DNA of 32,023 nucleotides from Candidatus Woesearchaeota archaeon (GCA_016932315.1 JAFGDD010000012.1:1-32023); one strand, 5' to 3'. Numbered from the stretch's first letter, positions 7,683 to 15,604 are shown. Notes: generated by a model from the sequence alone, not told the origin. Program-made: numbers and translations.

Positions 7683-7801
7683 GAAAAATCGCCCTCGCCA
7701 CCCCGTGTGGAGCGACCCCCGGCTCGTCAGCCATCACCATTCACTTCGACAAAAAAAATTGTCTTCGTTCATGGTGACTGTGACGGCTGAGGCGATTTTT
7801 C
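7683..7801 (+). promoter_or_regulatory. Structured leader RNA upstream of dnaK (family shared with dnaJ)
   Basis: A perfect 11-bp helix joins GAAAAAUCGCC (7683-7693) to GGCGAUUUUUC (7791-7801). Inside are a small hairpin UCGCCAC/GUGG..CGA (about 7695-7715), a CAGCC (7728-7732)/GGCUG (7785-7789) helix, and UCACCAU (7734-7740)/AUGGUGA (7771-7777) topped by GACAA/UUGUC. The dnaJ copy at 12080-12194 keeps this plan with compensatory changes. TTTAATAT near 7650 would start transcription close to 7680, at the 5' edge of the element. A second TATA-like ATTTATAAA at about 7811-7819 leaves open that dnaK also has a promoter after it, or that the element is a separate RNA. Confidence 0.62.
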
Positions 7802-7842
7802 TCAAAACAAATTTATAAAAAAATAAACGGAAGGTGGAAATT

Positions 7843-9828
7843 ATGGCAAAAGAAAAAGTAGTTGGAATTGATCTTGGAACAACATTCAGCGAGATTGCAG
7901 TATTGGAAGGAGGAAAGCCCGTCATCATCCCTAATGCTGAGGGAGAAAGAATAACCCCCAGCGTAGTTTCAGTTTCAGAAGACGGCGAGATTCTCGTAGG
8001 AAGAATTGCAAGGAACCAGGCCATCTCAAACCCTGAGCATACAGTGTACAGCATCAAGAGGCACATGGGAGAGGATTACAAGGTAAAAATCTGGGACAAG
8101 GAATACACGCCTCAGGAAATAAGCGCAATGATTCTACAAAAATTAAAAAGGGATGCAGAAGCATTCCTGGGACAGCCGATAAAGAAGGCAGTCATCACAG
8201 TGCCAGCTTATTTCGAGGACGCACAAAGGCAGGCAACCAAGGACGCAGGAAAAATAGCAGGATTGGAAGTTCTAAGGATAGTCAACGAGCCAACAGCAGC
8301 AGCGCTTGCTTACGGGCTTGACAAGAGCCACGACCACACAATCATGGTGTTCGACTTTGGAGGAGGAACATTTGACGTATCAATCCTTGAGCTGGGCGAC
8401 GGAGTATTCGAAGTAAAAGCAACCAACGGAGACAACCACCTGGGAGGGGACGACATTGATAACATCCTTGTTGACTGGATGAATGATGAATTCAGGAAAA
8501 AGAACAATATTGACCTGAAAAAAGACAAGGTGTCGCACCAGAGACTAAAAGAAGCTGCTGAAAAAGCCAAGATCGAATTATCAAGCAAGGTAAAAACAAA
8601 TATCAACTTGCCTTTTATCACGGCAGACAAGCAAGGGCCAAAGCACTTGGATATGGAATTGACCAGGGCAAAATTTGAGTCATTAATCCAGGAAATACTT
8701 GAAAAATTAAAAGTGCCTACGCAACTTGCAATGAAAGACGCCAAGATAAGCTCAAAGAACATTGACAAAGTCATACTAGTAGGAGGGAGCACAAGGATTC
8801 CTGCAGTTCAAACACTTGTGAGAGAAATAACTGGTAAGGAAGGAGAAAAAACAGTTAATCCTGACGAAGCAGTAGCTCTCGGAGCAGCAGTGCAGGCAGG
8901 CATACTCGCAGGAGAAGTAAAAGACATTCTTCTTCTGGATGTTACTCCCTTAAGCCTTGGCATAGAAACACTTGGAGGAGTGTTCACCAAATTGATTGAC
9001 AGGAACACGACCATCCCAACTAAGAAGAGCCAGGTATTCAGCACAGCGGCAGATAACCAGATGGCAGTCACAATAAGAGTATTTCAGGGAGAGAGGAGCA
9101 TGGCAGCAGACAACAAGCTATTGGGACAATTTGATTTAGTAGGAATTCCACCAGCACCAAGAGGAATACCGCAGATAGAAGTCACATTTGACATTGATGC
9201 CAACGGAATCGTGCACGTCAGCGCAAAAGACTTAGGAACAGGAAGGGAGCAGAGCGTGAAGATAACAGCCACCACCAACCTTAATGAGTCTGAGATTGAG
9301 AAGATGCGCAAGGACGCAGAGCAGTACTCAGAAGAAGACAGGAAGAGGAAGGAAGAGGCCGAGACCATCAACTCAGCAGACACGCTAATCTACACTTCAG
9401 AAAGATTATTCAAGGACTTCGAAGGCAAGGTCAACAGCAAAGCACTTGATGAAGTAAAGAATGAAATTGAAGAGCTGAAAAAGCTCATGGCGCCTGAGAA
9501 GAAAGATGCTCCTGCCATCAAGAAGAAGATGGAGCTTATCAACAAGAAAATCCAGGACTTAAGCACAGAGATGTACAAGAAAGTCGCAGAAGAGCAGGCA
9601 AAGAAGCAAGGCAGCGCTGGAAGCGCAGGAGGAAATGGAGCAGGAGCAGGGAGAAGTGGAGGCGCCGGCGCTAATTTTAGGGGCGGAGCAGCACCCGAAA
9701 CAGAAGGCGATTACCCTGATGAAGGTGATGGCAGCAATGAAGGCTCAGCAGGCAGCGACGATGTTGTCGACGCAGAGTTCGAGGAAGTAAAGGATGAGGA
9801 TGAAAAAGGTAAAAAGAAGAAAAATTAA
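7843..9828 (+). CDS. dnaK: Hsp70 chaperone DnaK
   Basis: The 661-aa protein is a full-length bacterial-type DnaK. The ATPase domain opens with [13 protein letters not shown] and contains [15 protein letters not shown], the phosphate loop [13 protein letters not shown] and [14 protein letters not shown] substrate-binding domain follows ([14 protein letters not shown] ... RVFQGER), then a helical lid, a Gly/Ala/Ser-rich stretch (about 585-620) and the usual [14 protein letters not shown] tail. The tail is extended by GKKKKN, which is unusual. DnaK binds exposed hydrophobic segments and is driven by DnaJ and GrpE, both encoded nearby. The ATG at 7843 has GGAAGGTGG directly upstream; an in-frame GTG at 7834 lies within that site. 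It is preceded by a structured RNA element also found before dnaJ. Confidence 0.98.
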   Translation: MAKEKVVGIDLGTTFSEIAVLEGGKPVIIPNAEGERITPSVVSVSEDGEILVGRIARNQAISNPEHTVYSIKRHMGEDYKVKIWDKEYTPQEISAMILQKLKRDAEAFLGQPIKKAVITVPAYFEDAQRQATKDAGKIAGLEVLRIVNEPTAAALAYGLDKSHDHTIMVFDFGGGTFDVSILELGDGVFEVKATNGDNHLGGDDIDNILVDWMNDEFRKKNNIDLKKDKVSHQRLKEAAEKAKIELSSKVKTNINLPFITADKQGPKHLDMELTRAKFESLIQEILEKLKVPTQLAMKDAKISSKNIDKVILVGGSTRIPAVQTLVREITGKEGEKTVNPDEAVALGAAVQAGILAGEVKDILLLDVTPLSLGIETLGGVFTKLIDRNTTIPTKKSQVFSTAADNQMAVTIRVFQGERSMAADNKLLGQFDLVGIPPAPRGIPQIEVTFDIDANGIVHVSAKDLGTGREQSVKITATTNLNESEIEKMRKDAEQYSEEDRKRKEEAETINSADTLIYTSERLFKDFEGKVNSKALDEVKNEIEELKKLMAPEKKDAPAIKKKMELINKKIQDLSTEMYKKVAEEQAKKQGSAGSAGGNGAGAGRSGGAGANFRGGAAPETEGDYPDEGDGSNEGSAGSDDVVDAEFEEVKDEDEKGKKKKN

Positions 9829-9855
9829 TAATAACCTGAATATAACAAGGCAAAA

Positions 9856-9863
9856 TTTAAATA
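9856..9863 (+). promoter_or_regulatory. TATA box of the gene at 9889
   Basis: TTTAAATA is centred about 29 nt before the ATG at 9889, so the mRNA is probably leaderless. Confidence 0.55.
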
Positions 9864-9888
9864 AACCAAATCATCACCTCATTGTTTG

Positions 9889-10647
9889 ATGGACAGCGAA
9901 ACAGAGAAGATTATTATCCACAAATACCTGAACCACCGCAAAGCATTTCATCGAGATAAAGAATCACTTATACAAGAGATTAACAAGTTCTTTTCTGAAG
10001 ATGCTCCGGCTGCATTCAAAGATTGCCCTTTTGCAGAGAAGTTCCTGATCGAACAAAAAACTAAGTGGTATGAAGCAAGGGTTCTGAGCTTGAAGCAAAT
10101 GGGATTAGTGGAAAACACAGCTTATGCCTATGCACATTTTTTTCTCAAAAATCTTAAACCTGAGCCTGATAATTATAAGCATCTAGAACTAACAAAATTG
10201 CTAGAAACCTGGTTTGAGCAGAGCTGCCAAGTGGTGAGAGGAGTGCAGAGGATAGTGCTAGCAGAGGAAAGCTATTTTAAAAGAATAAATGGCCTGCCAA
10301 TAGGCGTGATACTGGCTGACGGAAGCACCAAAGAGCACCGTTCTTTAGAATCATCAGTAGAATCATCAGTGGAATTATCGCTCAGGCCAATATATGGTCG
10401 CGTAACAGAGGAAGACAAGGAATTCCTTATGCATTACAGAAGAAAAGCAGAGTGTTTCTGGCGCAGGGGAGGGCTTTGGCCTTACCTAGAGCCTCCTTCT
10501 GAGCTTAACCCTCTCAGCCAGCCAATAGAAGGAAGCAAATACGAAGTCTTTTACACAGGAGTATCTGATTTTCTGCTAAGCATGATAAGATTAATAGCAG
10601 GCGCAGAGTCATTGCTCAGAACAGTAAATAAAAAACAGGTAAGTTAA
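9889..10647 (+). CDS. Hypothetical protein (252 aa)
   Basis: I do not recognise this 252-aa protein. It is mostly helical and charged, with no signal peptide, membrane segment or Cys motif. A Ser-rich SSVESSVE duplication near residue 155 comes from a short in-frame nucleotide repeat. LLETWFEQ near residue 107 resembles FLKLWFEQ in the hypothetical protein at 14933, which may be chance or a distant kinship. The ATG at 9889 lies at leaderless distance from the TATA box; an in-frame TTG at 9886 is less likely. The stop codon shares one base with the start of the next gene (TAATG), so the two are translationally coupled. The pair is inserted between dnaK and dnaJ on the same strand. Confidence 0.7.
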   Translation: MDSETEKIIIHKYLNHRKAFHRDKESLIQEINKFFSEDAPAAFKDCPFAEKFLIEQKTKWYEARVLSLKQMGLVENTAYAYAHFFLKNLKPEPDNYKHLELTKLLETWFEQSCQVVRGVQRIVLAEESYFKRINGLPIGVILADGSTKEHRSLESSVESSVELSLRPIYGRVTEEDKEFLMHYRRKAECFWRRGGLWPYLEPPSELNPLSQPIEGSKYEVFYTGVSDFLLSMIRLIAGAESLLRTVNKKQVS

Positions 10648-11024
10648 TGAAATCATCGCATTCACGCCAATCATACAAGCAGGTTTGTAATGTGTGCGCA
10701 AAACACAAATTAAAACTTGTAGACTACTCAGCAATTCATCTGCTCAACAACTGGCATAATGACGGTGAAAACCTGGAGAACATCATCAGCAAGCTCCAAG
10801 CAGAAGCAGAGACATACCAATTACCATTCACTGTGGAACTTGATAGCCTGGGCTTTAATGAAGCCATGCTGAGATTAGCGTTTGACAAGAAGCATTCCAG
10901 AGAACTGCTTGCCTTTTACAATGATATTGTCATACCAGAAAGCCAGAAAAAACAAAACCCTCTGGAAAAAATCAGGTCATGGATGTATGAATTATTTGTG
11001 TATCATTCAAAAACAAAATATTAA
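10647..11024 (+). CDS. Hypothetical protein (125 aa), coupled to the upstream gene
   Basis: The 125-aa protein is not recognised. It is soluble and helical and has a single CNVC pair near residues 14-17, which alone is not a zinc finger. Its ATG overlaps the previous stop codon by one base, so it is probably made by translational coupling and may act with that protein. It lies in the interval between dnaK and dnaJ. Confidence 0.65.
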   Translation: MKSSHSRQSYKQVCNVCAKHKLKLVDYSAIHLLNNWHNDGENLENIISKLQAEAETYQLPFTVELDSLGFNEAMLRLAFDKKHSRELLAFYNDIVIPESQKKQNPLEKIRSWMYELFVYHSKTKY

Positions 11025-11073
11025 AATAGGCACTTAAATAATGAAAGGAAAAGAAGGGAATGGGGATTATATT

Positions 11074-11385
11074 ATGCAAGAAAACAAGACAATTGATGCA
11101 ACAATCCAATTTGATGAAATAGTAATCAGAGAAATGACAGCCAGACTTTCTGGAATTGATAAGTTTTATCTTAACACAACCAGGGCAACGTTGTTTCCTG
11201 GCAGCGAATATTATTTTACAGAATCAAAACACGAAAGCATGAGGCAGCAGGGAAAACCAGCAGGCATATTCACCAAGGCTTATGATTACGCCAGATCAGG
11301 GATAAACGAGGCATTAAGGATTGCAGCTTATCCTTGCGCTGGAGCATTGTTCTATCAAGGACTCAGAGCAGGGGGATTATTTTAG
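11074..11385 (+). CDS. Small hypothetical protein (103 aa)
   Basis: No family is recognised for this 103-aa protein (about 11 residues longer if the in-frame ATG at 11041 is used). The ATG at 11074 is preferred because GGGGA lies 8-12 nt upstream, and an AT-rich ACTTAAATA at about 11032 could be the promoter. The sequence has no signal peptide; its C-terminal third is Ala/Gly-rich (AAYPCAGALFYQGLRAGG). The 3' end overlaps the convergent gene at 11377 by 9 bp, so the two mRNAs would be antisense at their ends. Confidence 0.5.
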   Translation: MQENKTIDATIQFDEIVIREMTARLSGIDKFYLNTTRATLFPGSEYYFTESKHESMRQQGKPAGIFTKAYDYARSGINEALRIAAYPCAGALFYQGLRAGGLF

Positions 11386-11919
11386 AGAGGCATTACCGAA
11401 ATAACAATACCCTATGACTGCGTCAATATAAAGAATCGCTTTATCAATATTCTTTATTTTTATGGTATCAACGCCAGTCTGGACTCCGACAGGAAGGTCA
11501 ATTCCTCCCTTGATCAATGTAGGCACCAGCGGCTGCCAATAATATTCTAATTCTCCATTCTTCTTCATATGAGGTATCTGAACTGCAACAGAATAAGTTG
11601 TACCCTCTTTTGCAACGATTCTTCCATCAATATAAAATCCTAGCGGGAGCAGCCTGCTGCTCATCTTCACAGTTATCTCGCCACGAGGAAGAACCCAAGC
11701 ATACTCTCTGTCAGGCTTGCCTAGAATAAAATCCTTGTCAACAGTAATGTTAGATTCAAATGTAACAACTTCATCAGCATAGCATTCCTCAACAATTTGC
11801 TCGACCTGGCGTAAAGGCTTGCTTGGATTATAGTTTAATTCCTGAGGCTTTAAACCGCCTGTAGGCGTGATGCTAAGAGCATAAAGTAGAATAAAACCAG
11901 CTATCTTGTTCAAAAACAT
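11377..11919 (-). CDS. Secreted hypothetical protein (180 aa)
   Basis: The N-terminus FLNKIAGFILLYALSITPTGG is a probable signal peptide or membrane anchor; there is no lipobox Cys. The remainder is predicted beta-rich (TFESNITVDKDFILG, EITVKMSSRLLPLGFYIDG, TYSVAVQIPH), consistent with an extracellular beta-sandwich domain, but I do not recognise the family. The start has GAGGGGGATTGA immediately upstream, and the TATA box TTTATATATATG lies at about 11951-11962 on the minus strand. It is the only minus-strand gene in the chaperone block, and its promoter faces away from dnaJ. Confidence 0.7.
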   Translation of the reverse strand: MFLNKIAGFILLYALSITPTGGLKPQELNYNPSKPLRQVEQIVEECYADEVVTFESNITVDKDFILGKPDREYAWVLPRGEITVKMSSRLLPLGFYIDGRIVAKEGTTYSVAVQIPHMKKNGELEYYWQPLVPTLIKGGIDLPVGVQTGVDTIKIKNIDKAILYIDAVIGYCYFGNASLK

Positions 11920-11950
11920 TCAATCCCCCTCTCTTTGAAATGGAAAGCTT

Positions 11951-11962
11951 CTCATATATATA
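11951..11962 (-). promoter_or_regulatory. TATA box of the secreted protein gene
   Basis: TTTATATATATG on the minus strand is centred about 37 nt before the ATG at 11919, leaving a short leader that holds the GGGGG ribosome-binding site. Confidence 0.5.
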
Positions 11963-11987
11963 AAATTAATCGTAAAATTTAAAATAA

Positions 11988-12040
11988 GCAACCTTTAACT
12001 AGAACAAAGGTTGCTAATTCAGAAATGGAATTTCTGAAAC
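11988..12040 (+). promoter_or_regulatory. Two tandem perfect hairpins upstream of the dnaJ leader
   Basis: GCAACCTTT pairs with AAAGGTTGC (11988-12014), and TTCAGAAAT pairs with ATTTCTGAA (about 12019-12039). They lie between the divergent promoter and the dnaJ leader element. They could be a terminator or attenuator or part of the dnaJ leader; no clear TATA box for dnaJ is seen here except a weak CCTTTAACT inside the first hairpin. Confidence 0.35.
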
Positions 12041-12079
12041 CAGCGCCGTAGAACTAAGCTCAACAAGAAAAAACAAGGC

Positions 12080-12194
12080 GAAAAATCACCCTCGGCACCC
12101 CGGATGGGGCGTCCCCCGCCTCGTCAGCCATCGACGTTCACTACAACAAACTTGTTTTCGTTCACGTCGAAGGTGACGGCTGTGGTGATTTTTC
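12080..12194 (+). promoter_or_regulatory. Structured leader RNA upstream of dnaJ (family shared with dnaK)
   Basis: An 11-bp perfect helix joins GAAAAAUCACC (12080-12090) to GGUGAUUUUUC (12184-12194). Inside are CCCC-GGAU-GGGG, CAGCC (12125-12129)/GGCUG (12178-12182) and UCGACGU (12131-12137)/ACGUCGA (12164-12170) with an inner ACAA/UUGU. Relative to the dnaK copy the closing helix changes a G-C pair to A-U, and the distal helix changes several pairs while pairing is kept. Only 13 nt separate the element from the dnaJ ATG, so there is no room for a promoter and it must be in the mRNA leader. GGUGAU within the closing helix is the only ribosome-binding-like sequence. Confidence 0.65.
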
Positions 12195-12207
12195 TAACAA
12201 ACTAAAA

Positions 12208-13332
12208 ATGACAGCGAAGGATTTTTACAAAATACTGGGCGTTGACAAGAGCGCGACCAAGGAAGAAATAAAGAAAGCGTACAAGGCGCTGGCTAAGAAA
12301 TATCATCCTGACCTTAACAAGGAAGCAGGCGCTGCTGAAAAGTTCAAGGAGATAAATGAGGCAGCTTCTGTGCTTGGTGATGATGACAAGAGAAAGCAGT
12401 ACGACCAGTTCGGGCCAGAAGCTTTCAAGTACGGGACAGGATCAGGAGCAGGGGCCGGAGGATTCGGAGCAGGAGGCTTTGACTTCTCTGGATTTGATTT
12501 CTCTGATTTTGGGTTTGACAGGTTTGACTTTGACAGCATATTTGACACATTCTTCTCAGGCGGAGGATTCGGAGGAAGAGGAAGCAGGAGGAGCAGCTTC
12601 AGGCAGAGAAGCGCTGGAGGCAGAGACTTAGGCTATGATTTAACAATCACGCTTGAAGAAGCAGCCAGTGGAGTGAAGAAGAAGATAAAGATAACCAAGA
12701 ATGATGTTTGCGAGGAATGCGAAGGTAAGGGAGGAAGCGGAGAAACAACTTGCCTTGACTGCAAAGGAACAGGAATGTACCGCGAAACAAGAAGGACTGC
12801 TTTTGGAATATTCCAGACCAGCACCACTTGCAGGAGCTGCAGCGGGGCAGGCATGGCTTTCAAGGAGGAATGCAGTGCTTGCGACGGCTCAGGCATAATG
12901 CGCAAGACCAAGACCATAGAGGTTGATGTTCCCGCCGGCATAATGAACAATGCAAGGCTTAGGGTGAGCGGAGAAGGCGAAGCAGGATTCCGCGGCGGAA
13001 GAACCGGAGACTTGTACTTATTGATTCATGTTGAGCCTCATGATATTTTTGAAAGGCAAGGAGATGACTTATTAATCGAACAGAAGGTAAGATTTGTTAT
13101 TGCTGCTCTTGGCGGGAAAGTAAAAGTGCCAACGCTTGATGGCGAAGCAGAGCTTAAAATACCTGCAGGCACCCAGCCAGGAACTATTCTTAGGATGAAA
13201 GGTAAAGGAATAAAGCGCCTGCACAGCTTTGGCAGGGGCGACCAACTGGTCAAGATTAGCATACATGTCCCCACTCATTTAACCAGGGAGCAAGAAAAAA
13301 TTCTCAGGGAATTTGAAAAGACGCAAAAATAA
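12208..13332 (+). CDS. dnaJ: Hsp40 co-chaperone DnaJ (type I)
   Basis: The 374-aa protein has the complete type I layout. The J domain occupies residues 2-70 with His33-Pro34-Asp35, and a Gly/Phe/Asp-rich linker (about 75-130) repeats [13 protein letters not shown]. Four CxxCxGxG-type zinc motifs follow ([32 protein letters not shown], about 170-235), then the two C-terminal substrate domains ending [14 protein letters not shown]. DnaJ delivers clients to DnaK and stimulates its ATPase. The start codon lacks a normal Shine-Dalgarno sequence; the RNA leader ends 13 nt upstream and may control access. It is separated from grpE-dnaK by four unrelated genes. Confidence 0.98.
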   Translation: MTAKDFYKILGVDKSATKEEIKKAYKALAKKYHPDLNKEAGAAEKFKEINEAASVLGDDDKRKQYDQFGPEAFKYGTGSGAGAGGFGAGGFDFSGFDFSDFGFDRFDFDSIFDTFFSGGGFGGRGSRRSSFRQRSAGGRDLGYDLTITLEEAASGVKKKIKITKNDVCEECEGKGGSGETTCLDCKGTGMYRETRRTAFGIFQTSTTCRSCSGAGMAFKEECSACDGSGIMRKTKTIEVDVPAGIMNNARLRVSGEGEAGFRGGRTGDLYLLIHVEPHDIFERQGDDLLIEQKVRFVIAALGGKVKVPTLDGEAELKIPAGTQPGTILRMKGKGIKRLHSFGRGDQLVKISIHVPTHLTREQEKILREFEKTQK

Positions 13333-13353
13333 TTGATTTGTCAGTTACATTAA

Positions 13354-13524
13354 GTCCCAGACCGCCCTAAGGTGCAAACTTCTTCGCAGAACAAAAGCTA
13401 AGCGCGTTAATTGGGGGATGCCCCCTACAAAAGCAAGCTTTTGAATATGCAAATTAAAATTTGCATACTACGGGGAGATAGCGCCCAAGGAAAATAGAAT
13501 CAAAAGTTTGCAAGGCGGTCGGAC
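13354..13524 (+). ncRNA. Structured RNA candidate, copy B of a two-copy family
   Basis: GUC (13354-13356) pairs with GAC (13522-13524), then ACCGCC (13361-13366) with GGCGGU (13514-13519). Inside are GCGC (13402-13405)/GCGC (13481-13484), a GGGG/CCCC hairpin (about 13413-13425), CAAAAGC/GCUUUUG (13428-13443) and a 10-bp UAUGCAAAUU/AAUUUGCAUA hairpin (13446-13467). Unpaired stretches UAAGGUG, UUCUU and AGAAUCAAAA are shared with copy A at identical distances from the helices. It begins 21 nt after dnaJ. No TATA box is obvious just upstream, so it could be processed from the dnaJ transcript. Confidence 0.62.
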
Positions 13525-13577
13525 GCAAAATACGAGAAACACCAAGAAAAAGTTTTTTGTTTTCACTTCAAAATAAA

Positions 13578-13610
13578 TATTATCCACTGGATAATAGAAA
13601 ACTTTATATA
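13578..13610 (+). promoter_or_regulatory. TATA box with adjacent perfect palindrome, promoter of the lipoprotein gene
   Basis: TATTATCC-ACT-GGATAATA (13578-13596) is a perfect inverted repeat that ends 6 bp before the TATA box TTTATATA (13603-13610). A dimeric regulator bound here would touch the TFB/TBP site. The transcript would start near 13633, giving a leader of about 35 nt that contains AGGGTGG before the ATG at 13668. Confidence 0.5.
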
Positions 13611-13667
13611 TCCCTTTCCTATTTGTTAAGTTAGCAAAATAAAATATCTAATAAAGGGTGGTTTAAT

Positions 13668-14825
13668 ATGAAATATAGCGCAATATTAGTTCTCATAACC
13701 CTGGCAACACTTGTATTAGCAGGCTGCCAGGTCACAACGCCAGGAACAAACGTGACAGTAACAGCGCCGATAAACATAGAAATTAATCAGACTCCTACAA
13801 CAACAGAAGGAGCAGAAGAAGCACCAGAAGAAGAAGGCATAGTCATAAAAGCAACAGAAGGAGACCTGGTCCAGTTAAGGCCAGAAGCATATGACCCTGA
13901 CAAAGATGTTATTCACTTCTACTACACTCCCCCATTCAATGCAAACGGCAAATGGCAGACCAAGGAAGGGGACGCAGGAAGATACCTTGTGACAATAACT
14001 GCCAGCGACGGTAAATCCAACACAAGCCAGGACGTCATTGTCATAATTACAAAAGCCAACCAAGCGCCAGTGCTTGAATGCCCAGAAGAAATAACAGCCA
14101 AGGAAGGTGAACTCCTCAAACTGGACTGCAACATCTACGACCCAGAAGGAGAAAGCGTGATTGTAGAATACTCTGGATTCATGAAGTCCTCAACCTACCA
14201 AACAACAAATAACGATGCAGGAGACTACACAGTCCAGATAAAGGCAAGAGACAAGGAAAAAGAAGCAGAGACAAGCGTCAAGATAAAAATAATCGATGTA
14301 AACAGGGCGCCTGAAATAACAGGAGTGCCAGAAACTATTAACGCAGTAGAAGGCGACGTCATCACATTAAATCCGCAAGTCAGCGATAGCGACGGAGACA
14401 AGGTGACAGTAACATTCTCAGAACCATTTGACAAGAACGGGATGTTAAGAACCAAAATAGGGGATGCGGGCACTATCAAGGCAAGCATAGTGGCTAGTGA
14501 TGGAAAAGGCACAACCAAAAAGGAAGTCACGATTGTGATTGCCCAGAAGAACACTCCGCCAGTGCTCAAAACCATCAACGACATCACAGTGTACGAAGGA
14601 GAAACTGTAACCATACCAGCCGACGCCAGCGATAGGGAAGGAGACAAGCTAGACATTACAGTAAAGGGATGGATGAACTCATTAACATACACTACAACCT
14701 ATGATGACGCAGGAGTCTACTCAGTAACAGTGGTAGTGAGCGATGGAACATACACCACAGAGCAAACATTCCAAGTTACAGTGCTCGACCAGAACAGGCC
14801 GCCAATCTTCAAGATACCGGCTTAA
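13668..14825 (+). CDS. Lipoprotein with four tandem Ig/cadherin-like repeats
   Basis: The 385-aa protein begins with a lipoprotein signal peptide, with lipobox LVLAGC at about residues 15-20, and a Thr/Glu-rich linker. Four repeats of about 80 residues follow, starting near residues 62, 140, 218 and 298. Each opens with an ATEGDLVQL-, AKEGELLKL-, AVEGDVITL- or VYEGETVTI-type strand, has a D-x-(E/D)-G-D turn (YDPDKD, YDPEGE, SDSDGD, SDREGD), then a GDAGRYxVTxxASDG strand and a final PVL/PEI/PPV linker. This is the pattern of archaeal/bacterial cadherin-like or Ig-like surface domains. The protein is probably anchored outside the membrane as a rod or adhesin. Its promoter region contains a palindrome beside the TATA box and lies just after RNA copy B. 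Confidence 0.85.
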   Translation: MKYSAILVLITLATLVLAGCQVTTPGTNVTVTAPINIEINQTPTTTEGAEEAPEEEGIVIKATEGDLVQLRPEAYDPDKDVIHFYYTPPFNANGKWQTKEGDAGRYLVTITASDGKSNTSQDVIVIITKANQAPVLECPEEITAKEGELLKLDCNIYDPEGESVIVEYSGFMKSSTYQTTNNDAGDYTVQIKARDKEKEAETSVKIKIIDVNRAPEITGVPETINAVEGDVITLNPQVSDSDGDKVTVTFSEPFDKNGMLRTKIGDAGTIKASIVASDGKGTTKKEVTIVIAQKNTPPVLKTINDITVYEGETVTIPADASDREGDKLDITVKGWMNSLTYTTTYDDAGVYSVTVVVSDGTYTTEQTFQVTVLDQNRPPIFKIPA

Positions 14826-14862
14826 GCAATTCAATTAAAATTTTTCTTTTTTAATTTTTTTC
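14826..14862 (+). terminator. T-rich terminator after the lipoprotein gene
   Basis: AATTAAAA pairs with TTTTAATT, followed by a run of seven T, then more T-rich DNA. This is a hairpin plus U-tract or a plain archaeal U-rich stop. Confidence 0.5.
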
Positions 14863-14932
14863 ATTTAAAATATTCTCTTTAGAATAATCAGACACTGTTG
14901 AGGTGGTTAAGATAGGTTTGAGTTTAAAAAGA

Positions 14933-15433
14933 ATGACTATTATGACGCCGAAGCGAATTGCAGAGCACCAAATAGTTGATTTCTTAAAGCTGTGGTTTGA
15001 GCAGACAACACCGCTAAAAGTATGCACTGAGAATCACTTATCACTCTCTGAACAGGATTTTGACGCATTTTTATCAGAATATTCTGATAAAGTTCCAAAA
15101 AAAACAGGAATAATAAGATATAATAAAGATACTCTTAATATTCCCATAGGAGCAAAACTGCCCGCCTATGAAGAAACACAAGGATTTGATAAGGGGGCTC
15201 CATCAAGGGGGATTTTGAATATTGACTACGTCATTGCTTGCCAGTTAAGAGATACTCAAGAAGAAGAATGGCTGAATGAAGGTGTTAACAGCCAAAAAGA
15301 ACTAATAGAGAAAATACAAAGGCGTTGGCATCATAAAATTGATATGGATTCGATAGTGACATATTATCATATCGCAGGCTACAATCCCAACCCATCTAAA
15401 AGGGAAATAAAGAAGATACTAAAACATATCTAA
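14933..15433 (+). CDS. Hypothetical protein (166 aa)
   Basis: I do not recognise this protein. It is soluble and mixed alpha/beta, starting MTPKRIAEHQIVDFLKLWFE. The start is uncertain: TATA-like TTAAAATATT at about 14866 would begin the mRNA near 14895, and the AGGTGG at 14901-14906 could serve a TTG at 14918 or a further upstream GTG at 14903. The ATG at 14933 is given as the conservative choice. FLKLWFEQ resembles LLETWFEQ in the 252-aa hypothetical protein at 9889, and both have a PIG motif later (NIPIGAKL and GLPIGVIL), suggesting possible distant homology. Confidence 0.6.
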   Translation: MTIMTPKRIAEHQIVDFLKLWFEQTTPLKVCTENHLSLSEQDFDAFLSEYSDKVPKKTGIIRYNKDTLNIPIGAKLPAYEETQGFDKGAPSRGILNIDYVIACQLRDTQEEEWLNEGVNSQKELIEKIQRRWHHKIDMDSIVTYYHIAGYNPNPSKREIKKILKHI

Positions 15434-15459
15434 TAATCTAATAACAGAAACATTTTTTA

Positions 15460-15467
15460 ACTTATAG
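15460..15467 (+). promoter_or_regulatory. TATA-like box for the tRNA transcript
   Basis: ACTTATAG at about 15460-15467 would start transcription near 15489. That is at the 5' end of the tRNA-like hairpin, about 53 nt before the mature tRNA. Confidence 0.35.
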
Positions 15468-15486
15468 AATCTTTCTATTCTCAAGT

Positions 15487-15537
15487 GCCAGGATCGCATA
15501 ACCAAAATCACACTGATTTTTGAATGCTGTCTCTGGC
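15487..15537 (+). ncRNA. tRNA-like mini-hairpin, partial copy of the tRNA-Ser 5' end
   Basis: The first 16 nt (15487-15502) match the acceptor-D stem of the downstream tRNA-Ser at 14 positions. The element folds by itself: GCCAG (15487-15491)/CUGGC (15533-15537), GCAU (15496-15499)/AUGC (15524-15527) and AAAAUCA (15504-15510)/UGAUUUU (15514-15520) with a CAC loop. It has no T-arm or anticodon arm. It may be a degenerate tRNA fragment, a processed leader or a small RNA. Confidence 0.4.
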
Positions 15538-15579
15538 CGACGCCAGCGTCGCATAACTCGGTAGTGCAGCAGTCTCGAA

Positions 15580-15604
15580 CAAATTTTTGGATTGAGCAAG
15601 AGAG
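15580..15604 (+). other. tRNA intron 1, anticodon loop (37/38)
   Basis: CUC (15574-15576) can pair with GAG before the 3' site, with a G·A pair extending it. That leaves 3-nt bulges AA^C and AG^A, a relaxed bulge-helix-bulge target for the archaeal splicing endonuclease. The cut could be shifted by one base. Confidence 0.7.
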
